From Sphingobium nicotianae (GTDB lineage Bacteria > Pseudomonadota > Alphaproteobacteria > Sphingomonadales > Sphingomonadaceae): a stretch of 64,000 nucleotides of DNA. The stretch is from the NCBI RefSeq assembly GCF_018603885.1, contig NZ_JAHGAW010000004.1, forward strand, positions 186,001-250,000, read 5' to 3'. The notes below the pieces were generated by a model. That model ran no database searches and had not been told where the DNA came from. It worked only from the letters and a program-made list of their open reading frames with translations. A program made the position numbers and the translations under genes. Positions 32,554 through 42,104 of the stretch are shown in pieces. Numbering within the stretch: position 1 is the first letter of the stretch; every line of letters starts with the position of its first letter.

Positions 32554-33635
32554 AGCGGCCATCCTCCGGCCTCGGGCGGGAGATCATCCTGTCCATGGTG
32601 ATTGCCACGCTGACATCCGTCATGGTCGCAATCGCCGGCCTGTATATCTTTTACGGCATCGTCATCCGCGTCGCGCCCGACCTCCTGTTCCCGCTCAACG
32701 ACCAGTGGCTGCCGCGCGGGGTCGAGTGGCTGGTGATTCTGGCGATGTGCATCGTCGCGGCCGGCATTTCCGCAGCGATGGCGACCCGTCTTGCCCGCCG
32801 GGTCGTCAAACCGCTCGTTTCCGTGGCGCAGAGTGCGCGGAGTATCGTCGCTCGGGACCTGACCGCGCGGGCCGACGCCGGCGAGGGCGCCACGCTCGAG
32901 GCGACCATGCTGGTCGAGGACTTCAATCATCTCGCCGAGGAGCTGGAGCGTGCGTCGGAGGCGCTGCCGCGCTGGAACGCGACCATCGCGCACGAGCTGC
33001 GCACGCCGGTGACGATCCTCAGCGGCCGGCTGCAGGGGCTGGCCGACGGCGTGTTCAAGCCGGACGAGACCTTGTTCCGCTCGCTCGTGGCGCAGGTCGA
33101 TGCGCTGGCGCGCCTCATCGAGGATCTGCGCACCGTCAGCCTGCTCGAGGGCGGGCGGATGGAGATGCAGTTTCAGTCCGTGGAGCTCTCCGGGGAGATC
33201 GAGGCGGTCATCCGCCTCATGCAGCCCGTCCTCGAATCCGCCGGCTTCACCATCTCCGCGGTTCTCGCCAAAGGTTACTGCGATATTGACCCCGCCCGCA
33301 TCCGCCAAGCCCTCCTCGCTCTTTTGGATAATGCCAGGCGTCATGCGAATCCTGCGCAGATTGACGTCGTGCTTCAAACTGAGAAAACGCGTGTACGTCT
33401 CAGCGTCGCCGACCAAGGCCCTGGGCTGGGTGCGGACTTCGCTAAGCACGCCTTCGAACCTTTCCGGCGCTATATGGAGCAGGGCAGCAGCGCGAAGGGC
33501 AGTGGTCTCGGCTTGTCGGTGGTTCGGGTCATCGCCAAGGCGCACGGTGGTGATGTGACCTATGAAGCGATAAACGGGGGGGCATGTTTTTGTATAGAAT
33601 TCCAGCGACGTAACCAGAATGCCCAGGAGGCTTAG
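32550..33635 (+). CDS. sensor histidine kinase (AdeS/BaeS-like)
   Basis: A 361-residue membrane sensor kinase. The GTG start overlaps the regulator stop (GTGA). Two transmembrane helices (about residues 12-38 and 60-82) enclose a very short periplasmic loop, followed by HAMP (RLARRVVKPLVSVAQSARSI), the H box IAHELRTPVTIL near residue 150, and the N (LLALLDNARRHA), G1 (DQGPGLG) and G2 (GSGLGLSVV) motifs. The short loop suggests sensing within the membrane or of membrane stress. Together with the upstream regulator it forms the AdeRS-like system controlling the divergent RND pump. A frame-length C-terminal tail ends in NQNAQEA. Confidence 0.93.
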   Translation: MKRPSSGLGREIILSMVIATLTSVMVAIAGLYIFYGIVIRVAPDLLFPLNDQWLPRGVEWLVILAMCIVAAGISAAMATRLARRVVKPLVSVAQSARSIVARDLTARADAGEGATLEATMLVEDFNHLAEELERASEALPRWNATIAHELRTPVTILSGRLQGLADGVFKPDETLFRSLVAQVDALARLIEDLRTVSLLEGGRMEMQFQSVELSGEIEAVIRLMQPVLESAGFTISAVLAKGYCDIDPARIRQALLALLDNARRHANPAQIDVVLQTEKTRVRLSVADQGPGLGADFAKHAFEPFRRYMEQGSSAKGSGLGLSVVRVIAKAHGGDVTYEAINGGACFCIEFQRRNQNAQEA

Positions 33636-33761
33636 TGGGTAGGATCACCTCTGCCTCCACCGTCATCTCGGTTATTCGGTGGCTGGATGACCGTGCCTGA
33701 AAGCCGCTGTTGGTTCATCGGTGAGCGGAAGGCAGCAGCGCCCCTGGCAAATCAACCACCC

Positions 33762-34685
33762 TCATGATCGACCAGCTTCCCGGATCAACCAGTTGCGGAA
33801 GCGAGCGAGCGTACCGTTGTGCCAGCGATCCGATCGCGCCGTGAAGTGGTAGCTGCCGATCGAGGCAGGTCTGAGAGGAAGGTCGGTGGGCTTCAAGGCG
33901 ACGAGCTGGCCGCTGAGCAGGTCGTTGCGAGCCAAGAAGTCGTTGGCGAGCGCGATGCCCTGGCCGCTCTTTGCCGCGTCGAGCATGACGTGGGCGTGCC
34001 AGAAGCGCGGCCCCGCGATGGTCGATGGCGGCAGCGCTATGCCCTGACTCTCGAACCAGAGCCGCCATTCCGCGTCGCTTTCCTCATGGAGCAGCCGCAT
34101 GCCAAGCAAGTCGCGCGCCTCGCGCAGGCGGCCCGCGATCGACTCGGCAAAGGTCGGGCTGGCGACGGGGTAGACGGTCGGGGTGGCGAGCTCGATCCAC
34201 CGGCATCCGGCCGGCACGGTCGTCGAGGCGGTATGACGCACGTAACGGATATCGCCGTCCGCCTCGTTGATCGCGAAGTCCGGGCCATAGTCCATCGATC
34301 GCAGTTCGAAGGCGATATCGTCGTCCTGGTCGGCGAAGGCAGAGAGGCGCGGGCTCAGCCAGTGATAGGCGAAGCCGGGACTGCACCAGATGAGCAGTTG
34401 CTGGTCATGTCGCTTGCGCAGCATCAGAGTCGCGTTGGATATCTCCTGAAAGGCGGCCGAGATACGCCGGTGATATTCCGCGCCGTCGCTGGTGAGCGCA
34501 CGCATACCGGCGCGGCGATCGATCAGAGCAGTGCCCACGAACGCCTCGAGCGCCGAGAGATGACGGCTCACGACGGCATGATCCACCTCCAGCATCTGTG
34601 CCGCTTTGCGAATGCCGCCGACCCGCCCGAACGCGTCAAAAGCGCGGAGCATGGCGAGCGAAGGCACTGTTCGGGATGGGGTCAT
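33762..34685 (-). CDS. LysR-type regulator (GcvA-like)
   Basis: A 307-residue LysR-family activator. The winged helix-turn-helix spans residues 8-66 (LRAFDAFGRVGGIRKAAQML, then DHAVVSRHLSALEAFVGTALI), and the periplasmic-binding-protein-like effector domain starts near residue 90 (QQLLIWCSPGFAYHWLSPRL). The pattern resembles the GcvA subgroup. It is divergent from the TonB receptor at 34958 that heads the GABA/amidohydrolase island, so it is the likely activator of that island. An inverted repeat at 34812-34830 lies in the shared region. Its inducer is unknown. Confidence 0.9.
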   Translation of the reverse strand: MTPSRTVPSLAMLRAFDAFGRVGGIRKAAQMLEVDHAVVSRHLSALEAFVGTALIDRRAGMRALTSDGAEYHRRISAAFQEISNATLMLRKRHDQQLLIWCSPGFAYHWLSPRLSAFADQDDDIAFELRSMDYGPDFAINEADGDIRYVRHTASTTVPAGCRWIELATPTVYPVASPTFAESIAGRLREARDLLGMRLLHEESDAEWRLWFESQGIALPPSTIAGPRFWHAHVMLDAAKSGQGIALANDFLARNDLLSGQLVALKPTDLPLRPASIGSYHFTARSDRWHNGTLARFRNWLIREAGRS

Positions 34686-34811
34686 CGGCTAATCTCGTCA
34701 TCTTCTGGTGACTGAATCGCACAGCGTGAAATGGATCACGGCATGCCTGCGCAGAAAATGCCGCATTGTCGGGCGATTGCAAGATCAAGTCGCATGCGGG
34801 TCTATTCAAAG

Positions 34812-34830
34812 TGGTGTTAAATGCGCACCA
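34812..34830. promoter_or_regulatory. candidate LysR binding site
   Basis: TGGTG-N9-CACCA, a 19-bp imperfectly spaced dyad in the region between the LysR gene and the TonB receptor, about 130 bases before each start. LysR sites usually follow T-N11-A with this kind of dyad. Only symmetry and position support it. Confidence 0.35.
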
Positions 34831-34957
34831 TTCCGCAACATGAAAGCACCTTCTGCAGATGCCCCGTCGTCATAGGATTGCAACACCGAGACGGCCGGAC
34901 CCGGCAGACCAAATGACAAAGGGCCGCGCCACAACCAATCGAAACAAGGGGTTTAGC

Positions 34958-37534
34958 ATGCGGCATTTGGATCTGTTGAAGAGTAGCGTCGCGAGGATCG
35001 CGCTGTCACTGACCGTCGCGACCATGGCCATGCCCGCCCAGGCGCAGACGGCTGCCCCCGAGGGGGCGGAGGATGGCGGCGAGATCGTCGTGACGGCCAC
35101 ACGCAAAAGCGAAGCGCTCTCCAAGGTTCCGATCAGTGTCACGGCCCTGACGCAGACCGAGATGGTCAAGCAGGGTCTGCGCAACGTCGACGACATCGCG
35201 CGCCTGACGCCCGGTGTCTCGATCCGCAAGAGCGGCACTGCCGTCAGCAACGTCTCGATCCGCGGAATCTCCTCCGCTGCCGGCGCGTCCACCATCGGCG
35301 TCTATATTGACGATACGCCGATCCAGGTGCGCGCGCTCGGTGTCGCCTCCTCGATCATGTATCCGGCGCTGTTCGACCTGGAGCGCGTCGAGGTGTTGCG
35401 CGGCCCGCAGGGCACGCTGTTCGGCGCCGGTTCGGAAGGCGGCACGATCCGCTTCATCCAGCCGGCGGCGAGTGTCACGGAATGGACCGGCCGGGCGCGC
35501 GGCGACCTCGCGACCACGACCAACGGTGCGGAAAGCTATGAGGCGGCGTTGGCGGTTGGCGGCCCGCTCGTGGCCGACAAGATCGGCATTCGTGCCAGCG
35601 CCTACTTCCGGCACGATGGCGGCTTCATCGACAAGGTGACCGGTACGCCGGTGGTGCAGAGCACGACCGGCGCACTGGGTGTGCGCTCGCTCACCTTCAC
35701 CAACCAGAGCCTCTACAAGGCGGACGTCAACTCGTCCGACACCTTCGCGGCCCGCCTGGCGATGACGTTCAAGCCGTCGGACACGGTCACCATCACACCG
35801 TCCATCAACTATCAGAGCTTCTATACGCCGGATGCAACGCCCAGCGCATGGGCGTCGCTCTCCAACTTCGACACGGCGGACTATGTTGCGCCGCGCTGGA
35901 ACCCGACGGTCGATGCCACCCATCTGGCGCTCAACGTCAATTCTGGCGAGCCGCAGAAGGACAAGTTCCTGATGCCCTCGCTGAAAATCGAGGCGGAACT
36001 CGGCTTCGCCGACCTCATCTCGACGACCTCCTATTTCAAGCGCGATACCAGCCAGACGCTCGACTACACGCAGATCTACGCGGTTTCCTATGCCGGCCGT
36101 CAGGTGCCGTCGGCCGGTGACGTCGCAGTCTCGACGGTCAGCAACAGCCAGCGCAACTGGACGCAGGAGGTGCGTTTGCAGTCGTCGAGCGGCGGTCCGC
36201 TCAGTTGGGTGGCCGGCGGCTTCTATTCACACAATACGCAGCAGGCAATCCAGCTCTCCGAAACCAATTTCCTGCCGTTCCTCAACCCGCTGTTTGGTGT
36301 CTCGAACGGCGGCGCCCCCTTTGGGCCGGGTTACAGCGCGTTCCTCAATTTCTACGGCGTGCCGCAGCTCAACGGCACGGCGAGCTATTATTCGAACTTC
36401 AAGGCGATCGACACGCAGCTCGCCGGCTTTGCCGACGCGACCTATGAAATCACCAGCAAGCTGAAGGTGACGGCGGGCATTCGCGTCGCCCGCAACAAGA
36501 TTGAATATGTCGCCTCCTATGATGGCCCGGCGAACAATCTGAATGCGCCGCGCGGCCTTGCCTGTGTGCCTGGCACCGGCACTGGCACCATCCCATGCCA
36601 AGCCGTCATCATCGGCCAGTACAAGCCCGGTGAGGGGCCGTTCGCGCCGCGTTATCTCAACAGCGCAGCATCGGGCTCCGACACTGCCGTCACGCCCAAG
36701 TTCGGCATCAGCTACCAGGCGACGCCGGATAGCATGATCTATGCGACGGCCAGCAAGGGCTTCCGCCCGAGCGGCGCGCAGATCGCCCTGCCGGGCAACT
36801 GCAACGCCGAACTGGTGCAGCTTGGCTATGCCAATTCGAATGGGCAGGCGCAGTCGCCGCAGACCTATGGCGCGGACTCGGTCTGGTCCTATGAGGCAGG
36901 TGCCAAGACGCGCCTGTTCAACGGCGTCGTCTCGCTCAACGGCAGCGTGTTCCACATCAAATGGTCGAACATCCAGTCGACCGTGGCGGTGAACAGCTGC
37001 CTCCAGTCGCTGACTGACAATCTCGGCTCCGCGACCAGCGAGGGCTTCGACCTTTCGGCCGTCATCAAGCCGGTACAGGGCCTCAGCCTCGCCGCGCAGG
37101 TCGGTTACACCAATGCCCGGTTCGATAATGACACGGTCATCAACGGTCGCCGGCTCTACACGGGCGGTTCGGCGCTGCCCAACTCGGGGTCGCCCTGGAC
37201 GGTCACTCTTTCTGGCGACTTCCGCTACCCGGTCGACGAGAAGACCTATTATATCCGCGGCGACTATACGCTCAAAAGCCGCGAACGCCGCACCGGCGCG
37301 ACCGATCCAGGCTCTTTCTCCTATGATCCCAATGCGCCCGTCACGGCTTCCTACGAGATCGTGAATCTGCGCGGCGGCGTGGAGTTCGGCAAGATCGATC
37401 TGTCGCTCTACGTGAACAACGCCTTCAACGCCGCGCCGCAGCTCGGCCTCGGCCATACCCGCAACCAGCCGGTGTATACGACGTTCGTCGTACGGCCCCG
37501 CACCGTGGGCTTGACGGCAGCCCTCAACTTCTGA
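34958..37534 (+). CDS. TonB-dependent receptor
   Basis: An 858-residue outer-membrane receptor. The signal peptide ends near residue 31 (MAMPAQAQ). A TonB box-like EIVVTATRKSEALS lies near residue 45, then the plug (VPISVTALTQTEMVKQG, YIDDTPIQVRALG, FDLERVEVLRGPQGTLFGAG) and a barrel ending TVGLTAALNF. AAGGGG precedes the ATG; the frame is open 99 bases further upstream without a ribosome site. It faces a LysR regulator and is followed by GabT, GabD and an amino-acid permease. This suggests uptake of an amide- or omega-amino-acid-containing compound through the outer membrane. Confidence 0.95.
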   Translation: MRHLDLLKSSVARIALSLTVATMAMPAQAQTAAPEGAEDGGEIVVTATRKSEALSKVPISVTALTQTEMVKQGLRNVDDIARLTPGVSIRKSGTAVSNVSIRGISSAAGASTIGVYIDDTPIQVRALGVASSIMYPALFDLERVEVLRGPQGTLFGAGSEGGTIRFIQPAASVTEWTGRARGDLATTTNGAESYEAALAVGGPLVADKIGIRASAYFRHDGGFIDKVTGTPVVQSTTGALGVRSLTFTNQSLYKADVNSSDTFAARLAMTFKPSDTVTITPSINYQSFYTPDATPSAWASLSNFDTADYVAPRWNPTVDATHLALNVNSGEPQKDKFLMPSLKIEAELGFADLISTTSYFKRDTSQTLDYTQIYAVSYAGRQVPSAGDVAVSTVSNSQRNWTQEVRLQSSSGGPLSWVAGGFYSHNTQQAIQLSETNFLPFLNPLFGVSNGGAPFGPGYSAFLNFYGVPQLNGTASYYSNFKAIDTQLAGFADATYEITSKLKVTAGIRVARNKIEYVASYDGPANNLNAPRGLACVPGTGTGTIPCQAVIIGQYKPGEGPFAPRYLNSAASGSDTAVTPKFGISYQATPDSMIYATASKGFRPSGAQIALPGNCNAELVQLGYANSNGQAQSPQTYGADSVWSYEAGAKTRLFNGVVSLNGSVFHIKWSNIQSTVAVNSCLQSLTDNLGSATSEGFDLSAVIKPVQGLSLAAQVGYTNARFDNDTVINGRRLYTGGSALPNSGSPWTVTLSGDFRYPVDEKTYYIRGDYTLKSRERRTGATDPGSFSYDPNAPVTASYEIVNLRGGVEFGKIDLSLYVNNAFNAAPQLGLGHTRNQPVYTTFVVRPRTVGLTAALNF

Positions 37535-37553
37535 CTTCCTCCCACTGTCTGGC

Positions 37554-37587
37554 ATGGCCGGGGCCACCTTCTCCGGGGCCCGGCCAT
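37554..37587 (+). terminator. hairpin after the TonB receptor
   Basis: ATGGCCGGG and CCCGGCCAT form a perfect nine-base-pair stem with a 16-base loop, 20 bases after the receptor stop and 44 bases before gabT. The run of T is poor (TCTTCC), so it may attenuate rather than stop transcription into the catabolic genes. Confidence 0.5.
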
Positions 37588-37631
37588 CTTCCGTGACGGC
37601 GCACGACCATCAAGGAAAGACCACCTCGTTT

Positions 37632-38912
37632 ATGTCGAATGATGAATTTCTCGCACGGCGCGAAAAGGCTGTCCCCAGGGGCGTCTCCACGGCCACGCCG
37701 ATCTTCGCGGATCGTGCGCTCAATGCGGAACTCTGGGATGTCGATGGCAATCGCTATGTCGACTTTGCAGGCGGCATCGCCGTCCTCAACGTCGGCCATC
37801 TTCATCCGCGCGTCATCGAGGCGGTCTCGACCCAGCTTACCCGTTTCTCGCACACTTCGTTTCAGGTTACCGGCTATGAGAGCTATGTCGCGCTGGCCGA
37901 GCGGCTGAACGCGCTCGCGCCCTTCTCGGGCGAGGCCAAGACGATCCTGTTCACCACCGGCGCTGAAGCAACCGAGAATGCCGTGAAGATCGCGCGAGCG
38001 GCGACCGGGCGCACGGGCGTCATCTCCTTCACCGGCGGCTTCCATGGGCGCAGCGCGCTTGCCAGCGCGATGACCGGCAAGGTCAATCCCTACAAGTGGC
38101 AGTTCGGTCCTTCGCTGCCGGATGTGTATCATCTGCCGTTCCCCAACCCGGCCTATGACACCACGGTGGCGGACAGCCTCAAGGCGCTCGACTTCCTGTT
38201 CGCGGCCGATCTGCATCCGCGCAGCGTCGCGGCGATCATTATCGAGCCCGTGCAGGGCGAAGGTGGCTTCAACGTGGCGCCGCCGGAGCTGATGAAGGCG
38301 CTGCGCGAGGTCTGCGACATCTATGGCATCAAGCTGATCACAGACGAAGTGCAGAGCGGCTTCGCGCGCACCGGCAAGATGTTCGCCGTCGAGCATAGCG
38401 GCATCGAGCCCGATCTGGTCTGCGTCGCCAAGTCGCTGGCGGGCGGCTTCCCGCTGTCCGGCGTCATCGGCCGGGCGGAGATCATGGACGTGGTGGAGCC
38501 GGGCGGCCTCGGCGGCACTTATGGCGGTTCGCCGATCGGCTGCGTCGCCGCACTCGCCGTGCTCGATATTATCGAGGACGAGAAGCTGCTCGATCGCTCG
38601 CAAGCGATCGGCGCCCGCATCCGTACCCGCATCGAGGGCTGGCGCACCCGTAACGATCTGCTCAGCATCTCCCCGCCGCGCGGCCTGGGCGCCATGATCG
38701 GGTTCGACGTGCTCGATCCGCAGGACGGCATGACGCCGCTCGTCAATGGCGGCAAGCTGGTCGCGAACAAGGCACTCAAGGCCGGGCTGGTGCTCCTCAA
38801 CTGCGGCAGCCGCGGCGAGACGATCCGTGTGCTCGTACCGCTGACGGCATCGGACGCGATCGTCGACGAGGGGTTGGATTGCCTCGAAACGGCGCTGTCG
38901 GCGGTCGCATGA
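37632..38912 (+). CDS. gabT: 4-aminobutyrate/omega-amino acid aminotransferase
   Basis: A 426-residue PLP enzyme, the same length as E. coli GabT. It transfers the amino group of GABA or a related omega-amino acid to 2-oxoglutarate. Marks include WDVDGNRYVDFAGGIAVLNVGH near residue 40, the PLP-phosphate site TTGAEATENAVK near residue 105, IIEPVQGEGGF, and the Schiff-base lysine in VCVAKSLAGGFPLSG near residue 265. The frame is open upstream, but MSNDEFLARRE is the family start. The stop overlaps the GabD start (ATGA). Whether GABA, beta-alanine or 5-aminovalerate is preferred cannot be told. Confidence 0.92.
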   Translation: MSNDEFLARREKAVPRGVSTATPIFADRALNAELWDVDGNRYVDFAGGIAVLNVGHLHPRVIEAVSTQLTRFSHTSFQVTGYESYVALAERLNALAPFSGEAKTILFTTGAEATENAVKIARAATGRTGVISFTGGFHGRSALASAMTGKVNPYKWQFGPSLPDVYHLPFPNPAYDTTVADSLKALDFLFAADLHPRSVAAIIIEPVQGEGGFNVAPPELMKALREVCDIYGIKLITDEVQSGFARTGKMFAVEHSGIEPDLVCVAKSLAGGFPLSGVIGRAEIMDVVEPGGLGGTYGGSPIGCVAALAVLDIIEDEKLLDRSQAIGARIRTRIEGWRTRNDLLSISPPRGLGAMIGFDVLDPQDGMTPLVNGGKLVANKALKAGLVLLNCGSRGETIRVLVPLTASDAIVDEGLDCLETALSAVA

Positions 38913-40366
38913 GCCTGACGCTCGATCGCCCCGACCTGCTCCGGCAGCAGGCCTATATCGACGGAGCCTGGCTGGGTGCCGAGGCTGTGATGCCGGTCGA
39001 GGATCCGGCCACCGGCGAGATGATCGGGAGCGTGCCCGCGCTTGATGGCACCCATGCCGAGCAGGCGGTGGCCGCCGCGCAGGCCGCCCTTGCGGCCTGG
39101 CGCGCGCGCACGGCTGGCGAGCGAGGGGCGATCCTGCATCGCTGGAGCGACCTCATGCGAACGCATCAGGAAGATCTCGCGCGAATCATGACCCGTGAGC
39201 AAGGCAAGCCGCTCGCCGAGGCGCGCGGCGAAGTGGCCTATGCCGCGAGTTTCCTCACTTGGTTCGCCGAAGAAGCGCGTCGCAGCTATGGCGACGTGAT
39301 CCCCGGCCATGGCGCGGACAAGCGCCTGATGGTGACGCGCGAGCCGATCGGCGTCGTCGCGGCGATCACGCCCTGGAACTTCCCGCTCGCAATGATCACC
39401 CGCAAGGCCGGGCCGGCGCTCGCGGCGGGCTGCACGATGATCGTGAAACCCTCGGAGTTGACGCCCTTTTCAGCGCTGGCGCTCGCGCTGCTGGCCGAGG
39501 AGGCCGGCGTGCCGGCGGGTGTGCTCAATATCGTGACCGGACCGGCACGCGGTATTGGCGACGTGCTGGTCTCGCACCCCGCCATCGCCAAGCTGAGCTT
39601 CACCGGCTCGACGGCCGTGGGCAAGATGCTCGCCGGGCGCGCCATGGATACCGTGAAGCGCGTATCGCTGGAACTGGGTGGCAATGCCCCGTTCCTCGTC
39701 TTCGACGATGCCGATGTGGATGCGGCGGTCGACGGCGCCATCGCGTCGAAGTTCCGCAATGCGGGCCAGACCTGCGTGTGCGCCAATCGCTTTCTCGTAC
39801 AGGCCGGCATCTACGACGCGTTCGTGTCAAAACTGGCCGAGCGGGTGAAGGCATTGCGGGTCGGCAATGGTTTCGCACAGAGCGTCGAGGTCGGGCCGCT
39901 CATCAATGCCGCCGCGCTCGAGAAGGTGACGCGGCATGTCGTCGATGCGCTCGCGCGAGGGGGCCGGTTGCTCGCCGGAGGAAATGTCGTCGAGGGCGCC
40001 GGGCAGTTCTACGCGCCCACGCTCATCGCCGACGTACCGGCCTCGGCGCTGTTCTGCCGCGAAGAGACGTTCGGGCCCCTCGCGGGTATCGTGCGGTTCG
40101 AGACCGAGGCGGAGGCTGTCGCCATGGCCAACGAAACGCGCTCGGGCCTCGCCGCCTATCTCTTCACCCGCGACCTGTCGCGCAGCTACCGCGTCAGCGA
40201 GGCGCTGGAATATGGCATGATCGGTCTCAACACCGGTCTCATTTCCACCGAGGTCGCGCCGTTCGGCGGCGTCAAGGAGTCCGGCTTCGGTCGGGAGGGG
40301 TCGCGGTACGGCATGGATGAATATCTCAACATGAAGCTGGTCTGCACGGCGGTTTCGCTTGGCTGA
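38909..40366 (+). CDS. gabD: succinate-semialdehyde dehydrogenase (NAD(P)+)
   Basis: A 485-residue aldehyde dehydrogenase that oxidises the semialdehyde made by GabT. Marks are ITPWNFPLAMITRKAGPAL, the catalytic glutamate in ELGGNAPFLVFDDAD near residue 255, and the catalytic cysteine in NAGQTCVCANR near residue 290. It overlaps gabT by four bases, so the two are co-translated. Product would be succinate, or glutarate/malonate semialdehyde products for homologous substrates. The sequence resembles SSADH more than other ALDH groups. Confidence 0.92.
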   Translation: MSLTLDRPDLLRQQAYIDGAWLGAEAVMPVEDPATGEMIGSVPALDGTHAEQAVAAAQAALAAWRARTAGERGAILHRWSDLMRTHQEDLARIMTREQGKPLAEARGEVAYAASFLTWFAEEARRSYGDVIPGHGADKRLMVTREPIGVVAAITPWNFPLAMITRKAGPALAAGCTMIVKPSELTPFSALALALLAEEAGVPAGVLNIVTGPARGIGDVLVSHPAIAKLSFTGSTAVGKMLAGRAMDTVKRVSLELGGNAPFLVFDDADVDAAVDGAIASKFRNAGQTCVCANRFLVQAGIYDAFVSKLAERVKALRVGNGFAQSVEVGPLINAAALEKVTRHVVDALARGGRLLAGGNVVEGAGQFYAPTLIADVPASALFCREETFGPLAGIVRFETEAEAVAMANETRSGLAAYLFTRDLSRSYRVSEALEYGMIGLNTGLISTEVAPFGGVKESGFGREGSRYGMDEYLNMKLVCTAVSLG

Positions 40367-40403
40367 ACCCTTCGGGACGCGCCGATAAAAGGACAATAAG
40401 ACG

Positions 40404-41795
40404 ATGACCCAGGGAACGCCGCACAATCTCAGCCACTCGCTGCGATCGCGCCATGTGTCGATGATCGCCATCGGCGGCATCATTGGCGCGGGGCTGTTCG
40501 TTGGTTCCAGTACCTCCATCTCGCAAGTCGGCCCCGCCGTCGTGGTGAGTTATGGCATTGCGGGCCTGGTGATCCTCATGGTCATGCGAATGCTGAGCGA
40601 GATGGCGAGCCTGCTGCCCGGTGCCGGGTCTTTCACGGAGCTGGTCCGGGCGGGGCTGGGTGATCGCGCCGGTTTCGTGTGCGGCTGGCTCTACTGGTAT
40701 TTCTGGGTGGTCGTGGTGGCGATCGAGGCGATTGCCGGCGCCGTCATCCTTGCCAGCTGGATCGCCGCCCCGGTCTGGCTGATCGGCGTGGTGCTGCTCG
40801 CCATCCTCACCGGCGTGAACCTCCTCTCGACGCGCTCCTATGGCGAGTTCGAATTCTGGTTCTCGCTGATGAAGGTCATGGCGATCGTCGGCTTCATCGC
40901 GGTTGCCGGCCTGTGGGCGTTCGGCGTGACCTCGCCGAGCGGGCCCACCTTCGCGACGCTGGTCGATCATGGGGGGTTCGTACCCAATGGCTGGGGCGCG
41001 GTGCTGGCGGGCGTGACCAGCGTCATCTTCGCGCTGTGCGGCGCGGAGATCGCGACGATCGCTGCAGCGGAGTCCAAGGAGCCGGCCAAGACGATTGCAC
41101 GCATCACCGGCAGCGTCGCGCTGCGCATCCTGCTCTTCTACCTGCTCTCGATCGGCCTCATCGTCTCGATCTTGCCCTGGACGAGCATCGAGCCAGGCAA
41201 GTCGCCCTTCGCCGCGGTGCTCGCCTTCATGCAGATCCCGCATGCCGGCGACATCATGAATACGGTCGTGCTCATCGCCGTGCTTTCCTGCCTCAATTCC
41301 GGCATGTACGTGACCTCACGCGTGCTCTTCGTGCTCTCCGAGAAGGGCGACGCGCCCAAGGCGCTGGTCGCGCTCAACAAGCGGCATGTGCCGGTGCGCT
41401 CGACCCTGATCGGCAGCTTGTTCGCCTATCTGGCGCTGGCGGCCTCTGTGCTTTCGCCCGAGCTGGTGTTCAGCTTCCTCGTCAACGCCTCGGGCGCGAT
41501 CATGCTGTTCATCTATCTGCTGGTCTGCTTCGCTCAGCTGCGCATGCGCCGCCACATGGAACGCGCGGCGCCTGAGCGGCTGATCATCCGCATGTGGTTC
41601 CACCCTTATGGCAGCTATGCGACTGCGGCCGGCATCGGCATCGTGCTACTCGCCATGGCGATCAAGCCGGCGTTGCGCATCGAGCTGCTGAGCAGCCTCG
41701 TTCTCCTGGCGATCGTCTTCGGCCTGTCCTTCCTTAAGCCCCGGGGCGGCGGGATGAGCGCCGCGTCGCTCGGTGTCGCGCAGTCGCAGTCATGA
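40404..41795 (+). CDS. APC-family amino acid permease (GABA permease-like)
   Basis: A 463-residue twelve-helix amino acid/proton symporter. The first helix has IGGIIGAGLFVGSS, the APC substrate-binding signature, and the later GAEIATIAAAESKEP segment of TM6-loop is typical of the amino acid transporter branch. It follows gabD by 37 bases. In this context it most likely imports GABA or another omega-amino acid from the periplasm, where the secreted amidohydrolases encoded downstream could release it. Its last codons overlap the decayed amidohydrolase fragment. Confidence 0.9.
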   Translation: MTQGTPHNLSHSLRSRHVSMIAIGGIIGAGLFVGSSTSISQVGPAVVVSYGIAGLVILMVMRMLSEMASLLPGAGSFTELVRAGLGDRAGFVCGWLYWYFWVVVVAIEAIAGAVILASWIAAPVWLIGVVLLAILTGVNLLSTRSYGEFEFWFSLMKVMAIVGFIAVAGLWAFGVTSPSGPTFATLVDHGGFVPNGWGAVLAGVTSVIFALCGAEIATIAAAESKEPAKTIARITGSVALRILLFYLLSIGLIVSILPWTSIEPGKSPFAAVLAFMQIPHAGDIMNTVVLIAVLSCLNSGMYVTSRVLFVLSEKGDAPKALVALNKRHVPVRSTLIGSLFAYLALAASVLSPELVFSFLVNASGAIMLFIYLLVCFAQLRMRRHMERAAPERLIIRMWFHPYGSYATAAGIGIVLLAMAIKPALRIELLSSLVLLAIVFGLSFLKPRGGGMSAASLGVAQSQS

Positions 41796-41797
41796 AG

Positions 41798-41931
41798 GGC
41801 GGCCTCACGCCGGGCAAGCTTGCGGGCATGATCGTCCTCGATCGCAATCTGCGGCCGTGCCGGAGGCGGACATTCTACAAGCCAAGGTCGACATGACCCT
41901 GATCGGTGGCAAGGCCGTCTTCAAACGCTGG
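41798..41931 (+). pseudogene. frameshifted C-terminal relic of an amidohydrolase
   Basis: Translation gives GGLTPGKLAGMIVLDRN in one frame and then VPEADILQAKVDMTLIGGKAVF in the next, with one base lost near 41850. Joined, these match the C-terminus of the three intact amidohydrolases downstream (EPGKLADLIVLDRDP and VDLTMIGGKVVY). Only the final 45 residues remain, directly after the permease stop. It shows that the locus once held a fourth copy or that one was lost by deletion. Confidence 0.75.
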
Positions 41932-41954
41932 TTTCAACGAGATCTCTTGTGGGA

Positions 41955-41988
41955 GGGACCGTCGCCGAAAGACGGCGGCCCCTGTTTT
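41955..41988 (+). terminator. terminator-like hairpin after the relic
   Basis: CCGTC, loop GCCGAAA, GACGG, with flanking GGG/CCC pairing, followed by CTGTTTT. It stands between the permease/relic and the amidohydrolase series. Confidence 0.5.
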
Positions 41989-42034
41989 GCGCTTCAGTCA
42001 CCGCCGGTGCCTTTTGCGCACTATTGCCGGCTCG

Positions 42035-42061
42035 AAAGACACCTCCCCGAGAGGAGTCTTT
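42035..42061 (+). terminator. second hairpin upstream of the first amidohydrolase
   Basis: AAAGAC-A-CCTC, a five-base loop, GAGG-A-GTCTTT: ten pairs with one A-A mismatch, followed by TCTC. It lies 44 bases before the amidohydrolase ATG and may act as terminator or leader attenuator. Confidence 0.5.
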
Positions 42062-42104
42062 CTCATCATGCTTCGGCCGGTATCCCGGGACGCGGAGGGC
42101 AGGA

